A stretch of DNA of 64,000 nt from Metellina segmentata (taxonomy: Eukaryota > Arthropoda > Arachnida > Araneae > Tetragnathidae): assembly GCA_947359465.1 (NCBI GenBank), contig OX375872.1, forward strand, positions 12,718,137 through 12,782,136, in the 5' to 3' direction. This document shows positions 32,082 to 43,009 of the stretch, one piece after another. Numbering within the stretch: position 1 is the first letter of the stretch; every line of letters starts with the position of its first letter. The position numbers were made by a program, and so were the translations under genes. The notes beneath the pieces were generated by a model. The model searched no databases. It had not been told where the DNA came from and saw only the letters and a list, made by a program, of their open reading frames with translations.

Positions 32082-32364
32082 CCTTTAGACTACAGCCGGT
32101 ATAGCAGTTGTGCCGTGATAGCGCCAAGAAATAATTTAGAATACGGCCAATACAGTAGTTGTATCTTGAAAATAGTAAGAACCGCGCCAATACAGAATTT
32201 AGACTACGACCAATACAGCAGTTGTATCATGAAAAATATAAGAATCGTGCCTAGGAAGAACTTAGACAACGGCCGGTTCAGCCAGTTGTAAATACCTTGA
32301 AAGTTATTAGAATCACGCCAAGATAGAATCGCGCCATGTATATTCTATAGCCGTAGTCAAAAGG
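32082..32364. mobile_element. TTAA-flanked MITE, second family (M2)
   Basis: TTAA at 32078-32081 and 32365-32368 bounds a 283-bp element. The left end CCTTTAGACTACAGCCGG is matched by the complement of the right end, CCTTTTGACTACGGCTATAG, giving an imperfect TIR. The interior repeats a ~65-bp unit about four times (TTTAGACTACGACCAATACA, GCAGTTGTATCATGAAAA, GAATCGCGCC variants). The ends differ from M1, but the architecture is the same: TTAA duplication plus internal tandem units. Confidence 0.75.
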
Positions 32365-32959
32365 TTAACCTATGGAAAAATTTCAAAAGAAATCAACAAA
32401 ATATTGGACTGGACGCCAAAACTGGAAAATAGCAGTTCGAGACGATTTTGCCACCTTGTCGCCAAGGTTGAGAAATAGAGCAAAAGTCGTGTAGCAGCCC
32501 TGCTGTTTCACAACAGAAAAATATCCAATTACAGGGGGGGGGATGTATGATACAAAAATGCGAGAAAAAAGCCATACACAAATAGCGTTAGATAAAGGAT
32601 CAAACAAAACACTTCATTGAAGCAGATTATTTATTGGACTGAAATCATTAAAAAATCTAACTCCGAAAAAGCTTTGTGCAGTTAAAAAAATCCATTTGGC
32701 AGCAAAATTGTTACATTCTTTGTTAAAGGCTTCGGAAAAATAATTTACAGTTTTTGATGATATACCAGGGGACGTTAAGATCAATAAAGAAACTAGAAAG
32801 GGCAACTCAATTTTGTTTCGAAGGAGGTTGTGAAAAATAATTTTCTGAATAAATGTCTACTTCTAACTAATGAAACAGAAAAGATTTCACTGTTCAGAAG
32901 GGTGCATATCTGATAATTAATTCGTCCTCTGACCGTGGTGTTGAATCTTCACTATATTG

Positions 32960-33190
32960 TAAAGGGCGCTATGAACGCGGGGTGTGTTAAATTTAAATTT
33001 CCTGTGTGAGCGCGTGGGTGGCAGTCAGGCCTCAGACACTGAGGAGAGAGGTACGCTCTTGGCCCTACTGAAGGCGACGCATCCTTAGCCCTAACGAGAA
33101 CGAGGCTTCTTTAGCCTTAATGAGAAAGTGGTTCTTACACAACCTTGTTATACTATTGGTTGTAAATAAATCTTGTCTTTATTACAACGA
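32960..33190 (+). mobile_element. Possible solo LTR
   Basis: The stretch starts TGTAAAGGGCGC and ends near TTTATTACA, giving TGT...ACA termini. Near its end it has a run of pyrimidine/purine direct repeats (CCTACTGAAGGCGACGCATCC, CCCTAACGAGAACGAGGC) and AAATAAATCTTGTCTTTATT, resembling a polyadenylation region. No target duplication and no second copy were seen, so this rests on general resemblance only. Confidence 0.25.
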
Positions 33191-33269
33191 ATTGCTTTAA
33201 TTGGAATACAGTCCACTAATCAAGGTATCGGAACTACACGCGGTTCAAAACTACAAAGCTGTGTCATCG

Positions 33270-33345
33270 GTTGGTTTGACGTTTTACGGTGCAAGGACCA
33301 CATTGGGTCAACCTGCGCACAACACAAGGAAATGTCAGTGGCAGA
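33270..33345 (-). mobile_element. SINE2 fragment
   Basis: The plus strand shows CGTTTTACGGTGCAAGGACC, ACATTGGGTCAACCTGCGCA and CAACACAAGGAAATGTCAGT, a diverged complement of the SINE2 body. Confidence 0.5.
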
Positions 33346-33347
33346 TA

Positions 33348-33583
33348 GGTATGAAAGTATTTTAATTAATGTCGTACTGTGGTAACAAATCGGGCTATTC
33401 GCGAAGGTCTGGGATCAAACCTGAAGGGAAAGATCCTCGGATAATACTACGTAATTTTGAACCACGGTCAGGTGACGAGGCAACACCTGAGCTGGCACTA
33501 CACTCTCCAAACGTTCACACACCACGCCAACGCGAGGACATTTGAAGGCCACGACGGATTTAACGTGCACCAGCCCCAACGCC
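33348..33583 (-). mobile_element. SINE1 lacking its head
   Basis: Tail complement AAAGTATTTTAATTAATGTC, then GTAATTTTGAACCACGGTCA and CACACCACGCCAACGCGAGG, ending at GTGCACCAGCCCC. The tRNA-like head is truncated. Confidence 0.8.
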
Positions 33584-33655
33584 AAGTGAAAAATGCCGTG
33601 AAAAGGAAAAGAGGGGCATGGGGAACAGTGGGATGAAAACAGAAAAAAATCGGTT

Positions 33656-33742
33656 GATCTTCCCTTCGTGATTGATTCAGGACAGTCGTCAATAACCCGT
33701 TGTGTTGCTCCAGTGCGACGTAATTTTCCCAACCTACCTAAA
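33656..33742 (+). mobile_element. SINE1 3' fragment
   Basis: GATCTTCCCTTCGTGATTGA to TTGTGTTGCTCCAGTGCGAC and a CCAACCTACCTA tail. It faces the preceding minus copy across about 70 bp. Confidence 0.75.
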
Positions 33743-33797
33743 GATAAGTTATTTCAAAAATCAACTATCTTTCAATATTCGTGATATATTGGGGGGG

Positions 33798-34085
33798 GGC
33801 TGTAGGCCGGTTTGAAGAGTAGCGGATTGGCAACCGGACGGTTGAAAGTTCGATACTCGACTCTTCGAAAACCCGTCGTGTATATGGGACTAGTGCACTC
33901 AAATGTCCTCACGTTGGCGTGGTAGTTTGGAGACTGGGATGCCAGGTCAGGTGTGACCTCGTCATCTGACCGTGGTTCAAAATTAAGGTGTTATCCTTGA
34001 ACCTTTCCTTTCGGGATCGATTCCGAACAGACGGTAATAGCCCGTTGTGTTGCTCCAGCGTGACGATAATTATTTACCTACCGAG
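33798..34085 (+). mobile_element. SINE1, near full length
   Basis: A G run precedes GCTGTAGGCCGGTTTGAAGA; the B-box region is AAAGTTCGATACTCGACTC. The body runs to TTGTGTTGCTCCAGCGTGAC and TTATTTACCTACC. A short segment after GTGCAC is missing. Confidence 0.8.
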
Positions 34086-34537
34086 ATGGAAGGTCATTCT
34101 GATAGCATTATGCAATGGAATCGGAAAATATTAAGCTAACGATAAAAAATGATTGTCATAAAAAGTCAAAGATTCAATGAATTTAATAAATATTATATTA
34201 AAATTTATTAAAAATTCAATAAGAGTAAACGCGTTGAAATTATCAAAAAAGTAAACAATTAATGTTCAAATTAACCGCTAACGTCCATTCCTAACGATTA
34301 ATAACTGCTAAATATATGCACTGTTGACGAAGCTGTAAATTTTAGCTATTAATAACAACTGTTATCGGGTTAATTATCAATAACTCTTAAGGCAGTTATC
34401 GTCAAATAAGTTTTGTCCGTCTTTAACCATTACCACTTAACGTAGCTTGATGACAAAAATTAAAAATCCCGTGACCGCAAACGCTAATTTTTTTTTATAA
34501 TGATAATTAAGTTCGGCAGGAGTAATTGCATTTATGT

Positions 34538-34660
34538 CGTGGTCCGGGATCAATCCCGAAGAGAAAGATCCGAGGACAACACCTCGTCATTTTGAACAAC
34601 GGTCAAATGACGTGGCGACTCTTAAGCTGCACCCTATACTCCCACACCACGCAAACACTA
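34538..34660 (-). mobile_element. SINE1 middle fragment
   Basis: GTGGTCCGGGATCAATCCCG, AAAGATCCGAGGACAACACC and TCCCACACCACGCAAACAC are complements of the SINE1 body. Both ends are truncated. Confidence 0.75.
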
Positions 34661-34664
34661 CAAT

Positions 34665-34720
34665 TATCCCTCTAGGTGGTTATGATTAGCAAAACTGACC
34701 AGACCTTGATGGAAGATGTC
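34665..34720. mobile_element. M1 MITE end fragment
   Basis: CCCTCTAGGTGGTTATGATT resembles the M1 terminus, and GCAAAACTGACCAGACCTTG plus ATGGAAGATGTCTC resembles its first internal unit. The rest is missing. Confidence 0.45.
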
Positions 34721-35224
34721 TCTCTATTGTACGATATATGATCTAGAAATAAAAGTCTCGGAAGTCTCTCAACGGATTCCACCATGCCCAAGCAATTTGT
34801 TAATCGCAAAGAAAGGTCGCTTTCGTTACCCTTCCCCGTATTACCCGCTAATTCGGAGAAGACGCAAAAAGAACCGGAGCGTTTTATATGCCCTGAGAAA
34901 TATCTCCTGCTAAGCACCTCGGAACATTAGCTTAATTATTTTCTTCCATTTTTAAGCAAATTAATTCACGCATCCCCGAAAGCGACACACAGAAGACGGT
35001 TAATGCGGCCCACCATGCATAAAGGCGCTTCAATTGTACGGGCTTTCTCAGGCTTCAAGCCACAAATTGATTTGGATGAGTAGTTGTTGAAAGGATCTTT
35101 GGGGAAGCGGTGATATTTGCGAGGGGGAATAAAATGTCGTTGACCTCTCTGTATTGACAATGAATGAGAAACGGAATTGTGATTCGAATTTCTTTGGTCT
35201 GCTGGCCACAACTGTCCAGTACCA
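34721..35224. other. No recognised gene
   Basis: Mixed composition between the SINE1/M1 fragments and the 28-bp array, partly CpG-containing. Frames of 65-81 codons are open on both strands, without recognisable domains. Confidence 0.35.
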
Positions 35225-36070
35225 GTAGAGATGGTGGGCTCAGTACAAGTTTAAATGATGGGCCCAAGTTCAAGTTTAAAAGACGGGCAAACGCCAGAAC
35301 AAGTTGAAATGAAGGACCCCAGAACTAGTTGAAATGACAGGCAAACCATAACAAGTTGAAATGAAGGACCCCAGAACTAGTTGAAATGACGGGTTCAGTA
35401 AAAATTTAAATGACAGGCCCACTAAAGGTTTGACGGACTCCAGCACAAGTATAGCTGACAGACCCCGGCACAAGTTTAAATGACAGGCCCAAGTACCAGT
35501 TCAAACGAAGGACCGCAGTACAAGTTTAAACGACCAGATCAAGTACTAGTCTAAACGACGGGGTCCAGAACAAATTTAAAAAACGGTTAAAAATCAGAAC
35601 AAGTTTAAATGACGGTTAAAATACAGAACAAGTTTAAATGACGGTTAAAAATCAGAAGTTTAAATGAAGGGCCCCGGTACAAGTTTTAATGACGGGTTCG
35701 AGTAAAAGTGTAAATGACGAGCCCAGAACTGATTTAAATGACTAGCCCCAATAACAGTTTGAATGACGGGCATCAGTACATGTTTAAATGACTAACCCCA
35801 GAAACAGTTTAAATAACGGGCTCAGTACAAGCTTAAACGACGGGTTTCAGAACAAGTTTAAATAACGGATCCCAGTACAAATTTAAACTACGGACACCAG
35901 CAGAAGTTTAGATGACGAAGCCCAGTACAGGTTTAAATGAGAAGGTACAGTACAAGTTTAAATAAGGAGGTCCAGTACAAGTTTGTAAATGACGAGGCCC
36001 ACTATAAGTTTAAATAACGGGGTATCAATACGCGTTAAAATTACGGGATCCTCATAGTCAATGTTTAACT
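35225..36070 (+). repeat. Minisatellite, period about 26-31 bp, about 28 copies
   Basis: Units approximated by CAGTACAAGTTTAAATGACGG plus GCCC or GTTC repeat for about 840 bp. Local sub-blocks such as GAACAAGTTGAAATGAAGGA followed by CCCCAGAACTAGTTGAAATG occur twice in register, showing multi-unit amplification. Substitutions increase toward both ends. Confidence 0.9.
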
Positions 36071-36128
36071 TGTACAAACATACATTTTTTTATTAGTGTG
36101 TGGATCACCTTTGTTCCAGCATCAATCC

Positions 36129-36236
36129 TGCGACACTAAATTGGCTGAAATACGCATGGGCACCGATATGTTTTCTGTACAGAAACGGTGTACGCATGCG
36201 CATGTTGCATATTTTGTCGTATGCTGCTCCAGCGTG
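36129..36236 (-). repeat. Unclassified interspersed repeat, copy 2
   Basis: Reverse-complement partner of 2513-2613: AATTGGCTGAAATACGCATG, TGTTTTCTGTACAGAAACGG, GTACGCATGCGCATG and ATGCTGCTCCAGCGTG. The TTCTGTACAGAA part is itself palindromic. Confidence 0.6.
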
Positions 36237-36599
36237 ACTTATTTTTCTCCATTCGGTTTATCGGAAGAATAGCAGAAATTCGGTTCAAAGTATTAGGAAT
36301 TATATCGGTTAAGAAAAATAAGTTACTTCCAAGTAATAGATTGGTTCGTCGCCTTACGTTCATATTTTGGATCAATACACCAGGACCAATGGCTTGTGAA
36401 TTGTATGAGGAAAAAGAACGGCAGCACTTATACATTTGTACTAATCAAACATTGTGTACTGGGTATGCAACACAATCTTTTAATAATTTGCACAATTCCT
36501 GCTAAGGCAGTTATCAATCCCTGGTTACAAAATATCATCAGCGCGATGTAATAAAAAACCACCGAAATATACAACTCCGGCGATCATGAGAGACTGATA

Positions 36600-37790
36600 A
36601 ATAGCCTTGCGTCACACTTCATCATCAACTAGACAAAGAACAAAACTCCGCCGGGGAAATTTCCACCCATCGATTTAATAGCAGTAATTCGGTTTAATAC
36701 CGAAGCATTTGGAAATATGGCGGTTTAGAAAAATGTGAAATTATCAAAAAAAAAAAAAAAAACTCCCCATAATAGAATTCAGACTTCTGCAGCTATGTAC
36801 ACAGCAGCAGAGCCTTTTTTCCTTTGTAAGCTACGTCACCTCCAGCATATGGAGTTGTGAATCTTAATCACTTGAAGCCCTCCCTGCTAGCATTTAAACT
36901 CAAATTTTACCCAATGGTTTTTAGTCCATTCCCTCCTTGCTACAAGCAGTTTTTTAATGTATTATTTTTCCCCGTGCTATCTAAGTCTAATTTTTTAAGA
37001 CTTTTGCTACCCCCACTAATCCTTCGTTATGCTCCTCTGTTTTTTCTCCTAGGTTTTTGAAATTAAAACGGATTAATACTTCGCAGTGCTTCATTTTCAG
37101 ACATAATCGCTAGATAATTTTTGCTACTTTTTACGCGCGGAAGTTTAATCTCCTCGCAGTGAGTTATTTTTCCAGCGTCCAACTAGGAGTTGCACAAAAA
37201 CTAAAATGTTTTAATCTCCCTTGTTAATATGCCATTTTTCTTTTCCGCTTTTTTTCGCTTTCCCCACGCGAAAAGATAAGTAAAACTTTATTTTCAATGA
37301 GAAATGCCGGCCTTCAGAGTCATTTTTTGCGTGTTTTTTGATCATTCTAATAACAAAACATAATTCTTATATCAACAACGTATAAGAATTCCACGAAGCA
37401 CCAGTTTCAGGCGTTAATCACTCTATCATCGGAGGTGCCTAATTTTAAATAACCCCGCTGGGAACTAACTTATGAAGAAAGGATTGGCGAGATTTAATAT
37501 AGATTTGCATGGGGAAGTTCGAGAACAAATCAGTACGGTATAGTTTGAATTACTTTTTTACGTATAAACGGATTAATCAGAAAATCTCTTCCGACGTGGA
37601 GAAAAATAATTCCTTCGTAGTTGGAGAGTAAACAAATTAGATTCCACGCACAACAAAAAATAATTTCTGGTCGCATCTATCAGACAACTGGAATTGGTGG
37701 TAAGAAAAAAACTCAAGCATTTACCAACATGCGCACAAAATATCGAATTCGATTTTTAGTTGACTTAATTAGGCGCATTGAGAGAAATTT
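36600..37790. other. Single-copy island, no recognised gene
   Basis: No window repeat family is present. Pyrimidine-rich tracts occur near 36900-37050. CGGATTAAT occurs at 37065 and 37568. Open frames of about 65 codons have no domain. Conserved non-coding DNA is possible but not shown. Confidence 0.3.
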
Positions 37791-37795
37791 AAATT

Positions 37796-38260
37796 TCATT
37801 GGAGGGCATTAATTTCTGATGTCATCTTTTTTCCACATTCTATTCTTTATGTAAGCAAAAAATAATTTCACGTTAAACAATCAACTGTTTTTGTGCTTTC
37901 ATGACGCAATATTTGGCCCATGCTGCGCCAAACCATGTGAGGTAAATGGACTTACATGCAAGTTTCACTGACACAGAAGAGGCGTATACACCCAAGTGGA
38001 ATCGAACAACATGAATCTATCAGGTAAGACAACTTGAATAGGGGATCCTTTACAAAAACTTTAAAAAAATGAGCAGTTGATTTATAGCATATTCAGCGAA
38101 ATCAAAGTTTTACGGAGGATATTAATTTCGGATGTGCTTTTATCCCCTTTTAGATACGCAAAACATCAACGCAAACAAAATCTAAAATTAATTTCCCGCA
38201 AAACAATCAACAGTTCTTGTAGTTAGTTGGGTTTTACGTTCCAAGGGCCATATTAGGTCA
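37796..38260 (+). repeat. Direct duplication of a SINE2-containing segment, offset about 314 bp
   Basis: ATTAATTTCTGATGTC...AAAAAATAATTTCACGTTAA...AACAATCAACTGTTTTTGTG at 37808-37893 recurs as ATTAATTTCGGATGTG...TAAAATTAATTTCCCGCAAA...CAATCAACAGTTCTTGTAG at 38122-38221. Each is followed by a minus-oriented SINE2 piece (GACGCAATATTTGGCCCATG at about 37902; TTTTACGTTCCAAGGGCCAT at about 38232). The SINE2 was therefore already inserted before the duplication. Confidence 0.6.
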
Positions 38261-38324
38261 AGCTTTTACCTAACAGAAACTTAAGTTCTAATAAAGTAAT
38301 CCTTCATAAATAGTTGACAAAAAG

Positions 38325-39065
38325 TCAACTGTCCCAAATAAAGCTAACTATTTGGGAAGATCCATTGAAAGCCATTTATATTTTAACTACCTTTCTACTT
38401 AATTTGCATATTGCCTATCCGAAATTGTGACAAATTTTGTCCAAAAAAAGCTATCTTTGCAGTAAAAACTGTCCTAAAAAGGTCAACCATTTGATAGAGA
38501 TCCGTTGTACTGCATTTCAATCTATCTTGCCCATTTGCCTATCCGAAACTGTTCAGATTTTACATAAACTACCCTTCAAGCATGTCCCCAAAATGCCAAC
38601 TATTTGGGAAGATCCACCGAACGCATTTATTTTTTGAACAACCTTTCAACCTAACTTGCCTTTTGCCCATCCGAAATGTTTCAGATTTTGCCCAAAAGAA
38701 TATATTCTTGAAGTTAAGCCTGTCACAAAAAGGACAACAAAAACATCCGTTAAACTGCCCTTCTACCTTAGAACTGTCTTTTAACCTAACTTTACTTTTG
38801 CCTACCCGAAATAGCCCAGCTTTGGCCCAAAAGAAGCTATCCTTGAAATTAGCCTGTCCTAAAAAGGTCAACAATTGGGGAAGATCCGTTTGAACGCCAA
38901 GTATCTTTTTAAACTGCCTTTCAACCCGACTTGCCTTTTGCCTATCCGAAACTCCCGAACTAAGTCCTTGAAATTAAGCTCATCAGTTGAGGAGTCATGA
39001 AAAAGGACAATTATTTGAGAAGCACCATTGAAAGCACTTACCGCCTTTCAACCTAACGTGCCCAA
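38325..39065 (+). repeat. Minisatellite, period about 124-140 bp, five to six copies
   Basis: GCCTATCCGAAA-like phrases occur at 38413, 38537, 38665, 38800 and 38940. They alternate with CAACTATTTGGGAAGATCCA, CTTTCAACCTAACTTGCC and CCTTGAAGTTAAGCCTGTCC phrases. Spacing rises from 124 to 140 bp. Non-coding. Confidence 0.85.
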
Positions 39066-39850
39066 AGTCGCTAATTTCGTTTTCGAACTTGAACGCAGAT
39101 TAGCACTTTTGTTTTCGCGCGAAGGCGAAAAAAACACCTGCGTTTTGTTTCCTCTTCTCGGTTCTGTTTACGTCACAGCAGGGGGAGGAAGCTGCATTGG
39201 AAATGCGAATGGATTACGCCGAGATTCGGTTACCAACTTTCATCTGAGTTCTCCAAGCCTAATTGTCTGTTATCGGATTACTCCTTCCTATGCGAAAACT
39301 GGATTTTTCAACTTGAGCATCCTTCTTAAAAGGTCCTCCACCGAATTTTTTCGTTTATTCCGTGGAGAAGGATTAGTGTCGCCTTCGCAAAATCGCCAAT
39401 CCGCTCAAATTTTCTGTGAAATCCGATCGTCTTGGAGTTATTGTGATCAGCATATCCGGGAAAGGATTAACCTGACTTTAAAGGCTCGTGACCGAGATCT
39501 TATCGCTGTCTTTCCTTTTCAACCCTTGCGATCATCGAGTAGTCTTCGCTCTAATCCTCTTTCAACTGATCGTCATCGCAGCATAATTTCGGAGGGGATT
39601 ACTCCAGCTGTTGCCTTTGTTTCGTTCGTTTCTGGGATTTATTTTATTTGATCGTTTCGGATTTTTTAAGCGCGGCCACTTCTTTGTTCTCCGGCGTCCT
39701 TGGATGGTCTTTAATCTTTCATTTTGTTTCAACAACTGACCATTTTAATCGCGGGCTTATGGGGGATTATGCCTACAGTCAGACACACGCGATTATTATT
39801 TTTTGCGTAACGACTGTTTTCTGGAGTTTGTTTATGAAATCAAGATAAAA
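39066..39850 (+). other. Island with long open frame and GGATTA cluster
   Basis: A plus-strand frame stays open from inside the minisatellite (39028) to 39651, about 207 codons, unusually long here. The translation is Ser/Arg/Phe-rich with no recognised domain. Its first dozen codons are repeat DNA, so it is not a normal gene start. GGATTA or TAATCC occurs at about 39211, 39275, 39370, 39464, 39552, 39596 and 39763, a density far above chance for a 6-mer. A regulatory block bound by K50 homeodomain proteins, or a decayed exon, are alternatives. Confidence 0.3.
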
Positions 39851-40625
39851 CTTCTTTGAGTTCACCCCCGTTTAATCAATCGTTCGGTTGACATAGAGTT
39901 TGGTTCGCCCGGACCTAGCATCAATTATACTTGACTGAGTTCTCCAAGAATATGTAACTTTTGTTCATTAAGAAGACAGTGGACTTTCTAAATCAAAATC
40001 AATTTTCTGAAAATCGATTAAAATTTAAAAATCGATTTTTTAATTTTAGCGTTAAAAATGCAACTCAACAAAAAACATTGTAGACAAATACATTAAGTCT
40101 AAAAGCAACCAAAACGTTTTATCTCCGACTGAGATTTCCTGTCATTCTTCTGATTTCAAAATATTCTTACGCCATCTGATTTTAATTGATTTACACAAAT
40201 TTTTTTTGTACAATCCTTGAAATCTTGCACATATCTAAGTGCAAACAAGCAATTAATCGTTCTTCCAAATTTTGGTTTAAATGTTGCTTAATCTAAACTT
40301 TTAATTTAAATATTAAAGATCATATGCTCAAAAAGAGTGAAACTACGGAATAATAAGTCAAAAAGACTTTTTACTTATGATTACTGAACTTTATTTACTT
40401 TTTTATAATTATTAATTATTCAGCGGTCATTTTTTTTTATTATTTCAAGCACCGATTCCAATGTTACCTGTATCAAAATGGAAAATTGGTCATTTAATCA
40501 GTTTCGGTAAAAATAGGTATTTACAAACGGTCGGTAAAATTAGTATTAAAAAGTTTAAAAAAAGGGCTCTTCTTTATTTGGCTTACAAATTGCTTTGAAC
40601 CCCATCCGAAATGAAACTATGCTAT
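39851..40625. other. No recognised gene
   Basis: AT-rich sequence with A/T homopolymers. No repeat family or open frame worth reporting. Confidence 0.4.
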
Positions 40626-40633
40626 TATTTTAA

Positions 40634-40827
40634 AGCTCCAAGTGGTTTCTACGAGATATATCACGATATGACCAATGTTGGACCTCATCATCAAGATGGT
40701 GACTATTTTTCATGATGACGAGATAAAGATCTGGTCAATTTTTTCTAATGACGAGCTATCTCGTCCATTAAGATCTGGTGAGTTTTGCTAATGACGAGAT
40801 ACCTCGTCGAGACAACCTCCAGGAGGG
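40634..40827. mobile_element. TTAA-flanked palindrome MITE (family M1)
   Basis: TTAA at 40630-40633 and 40828-40831. The left end AGCTCCAAGTGGTTTC and the right end AACCTCCAGGAGGG are diverged M1 termini. The interior contains four ATGACGAG(A/C)TATCTCGTC-type units with GATCTGGTCAATTTTTTCTA spacers. It is 194 bp with no ORF. Confidence 0.75.
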
Positions 40828-40918
40828 TTAAGAGCTGTCCCACCACATACTACCGATTATCCCAAATGGGGCCCCACACACCCAAGGGCCCCCGTCATGA
40901 TTGTAATTTCGAAAAGCT

Positions 40919-40948
40919 TTTTTTTTTTTTTTTTTTGGGGGGGGGGAG
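40919..40948 (+). repeat. T18-G10 homopolymer junction
   Basis: A T run is followed directly by a G run. Such junctions are mutation-prone, so the exact lengths may be sequencing-dependent. Confidence 0.9.
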
Positions 40949-41630
40949 ATAACATGCAACTGCAAGCACATGCTCCGTCTATTTCATTAGATATCTAAAT
41001 TCACGATATCCAGCACTAAAGATCGATAACTGCGCACTTTAAATTTAGAGGTAACAAGATGAGAAAAAACACACACAAGGCAGTAAATAAAAGTAATAAC
41101 TGCCATCCAAGTAGGAAAAGTGCATTCTTACGAATCAGTTCAATCTTCCGCGCGCGCGCGCGTACGTCACAAATTAGAAGTAATCAACAAACACCAGTAA
41201 ATGCAAAGTACAGTGAAACTTCGATTATGTCAGGTGGGCTAAAACAGTTATAGAAATAGGTAAAGTATCTAGATTGCTGTGAAAAATCATCCTCACTTTA
41301 TTGCTGAGATGCCGGAGTGGCAATGTATATTGGAGATTTGAATATATATGTACGGTCTAGAACAGGAATGGCGAACCTATGACCTGCGGGTCACACACTG
41401 ACCCACGCAGGGTTTTCAAATGACCCACAAGTTGATTTTTATAAACTTATCATAAAGAATTTTTATTAGTTTTCGAACCCCTCTTTTAAAATATATGAAC
41501 AAAATACCAATGTTAATAAAGAACTTAAAAATTAAAAAAAAATGCATAAATGATTTTTTATAAAATGTTTTAGATTTATTGATTCTACATAATGCTGTTT
41601 TAAGATTTATATGATAATATTAGGATAATT

Positions 41631-42126
41631 ATGACGAAACTTGACACCTTTACTAGGGATTTGAAAATGAAAATCATGAAATATTTTCCTCAATTACAAA
41701 ACCATTTTCAAAACATAATAACATTGGAAAATACGCTTGACGTTCCAGAAAATGCAATAAAAAAATATTTAATTATTATAACGGAAATAAAACAAGCCTT
41801 TGAAGATAGATTTAATTAATTTAAAAGTATGGAAAATACATTTCACTTTATTTTATATCCATACAAAACGAAATTCGAAACAATGGAGTTAAACGAATTT
41901 AAGTGGCTAGGTATTCATGATTTAGAAGTGGAATTAGTTTAATTTCAACGCAGCATTGTTTGGAAAAATAAATTTGATAACTTGCTTTCCGAAGTAGGAG
42001 GGAAAATGTCTGAAATTAGTGCAAATTATTATAATCCCACACTAAAAATTGAAAATATATTAAACGTACGGGATTCTTTGCCAAATAATTTTATTTCAAT
42101 GAAGAAACTTGCTAATGCTCTTTTAA
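41631..42126 (+). pseudogene. hAT transposase, middle part, with nonsense codons
   Basis: One reading frame runs from 41631 to the insertion site at 42126, broken by stop codons at 41817-41819 and 41939-41941. It encodes KLDTFTRDLKMKIMKYFPQL, then ENTFHFILYPYK and FISMKKLANALL, which resembles the region before the dimerisation domain in the GTF2IRD2/ZBED-like hAT transposases of animals. The same frame continues after the piggyBac insertion. The N-terminal zinc finger and most of the RNase H-like domain are not seen. Confidence 0.65.
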
Positions 42127-42653
42127 CCCATTAACGCCCAGCGTCCTCATTTGAGGACAGTGTATAAAAGAGCGTGTAGAATCCTTATATTTTCCGGAAA
42201 CGATTGTTTTTTCGGTACGATTATAGATGGGACTACCAAAAAGAATCCCACAAATTATCAAGTATATGTGGTTGTTTAACAACCCGTGATATGGATAGCC
42301 ATTTCATGTTTTTTTATGTCTCACGCTTGCATTTGCTTTCTGTCTGGCTACATTGGCTAAATTCTAGGTAAGACATTTTATTTTTACTAGTATTTCAAAT
42401 TAGAGTACTATATAAACGTATAATAGAAAATTAATTTCTTTTGAAAAAAATTTCGTTATAAAAATGACATCCAATTTGGCTGTCCTCAATTGAGAACGCG
42501 TTACAGCCAACTTTTATACAAATTTGAATAGTCATTACAATTTTTGTATTTTTTTCGTGTAATAATTGAATTACAAATTATTTCGACTTTTATATGGTAA
42601 ATAGTCATACTTTGTTTACTTTTAGGAAAGTAATAAGTAAAATAATAATTATA

Positions 42654-42839
42654 ATGGCTCTTAGGTTCTTAATGATTGCAGAAGGTCATGAATATTTATT
42701 TTACGAACAAATTGAAACTGACATCATTCCACCTGCCATCGCAATTCCACCTTACGTAGATGAGCTTACTGATGAAGAGGATCTTGACGATGAAAGTACA
42801 GCTTTAGCTGAAGTACGTGATATTGCAAGAAAAACTTAA
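42654..42839 (+). pseudogene. piggyBac transposase, N-terminal fragment
   Basis: The frame encodes an acidic N-terminus with IPPYVDELTDEEDLDDES, a pattern typical of piggyBac/PGBD transposase N-termini. It stops at 42839. The next ~180 bp are scrambled by stops, and the segments bearing the first two catalytic Asp residues are missing. Confidence 0.7.
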
Positions 42840-43009
42840 ATCAAAATTTATATGGAGGCAAAACTAGCTCAAAGACATAGAAAACTCTCCCTTTGGGAAG
42901 TCAAGTTGTGTTAGAAATGCTGTATGTTTACTGGTCTATTGTTCATAATCCAGTAAAGTATGTAGTATTTTTTGATAACTTTTTCACCAGTTACCAGTTG
43001 TTAGTGATG

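Noticed and set aside
32960..33190. Confident LTR retrotransposon call
   Set aside because: TGT...ACA ends and an AATAAA-like site are present, but there is no target duplication, no second LTR and no coding sequence. Left as a low-confidence possibility.
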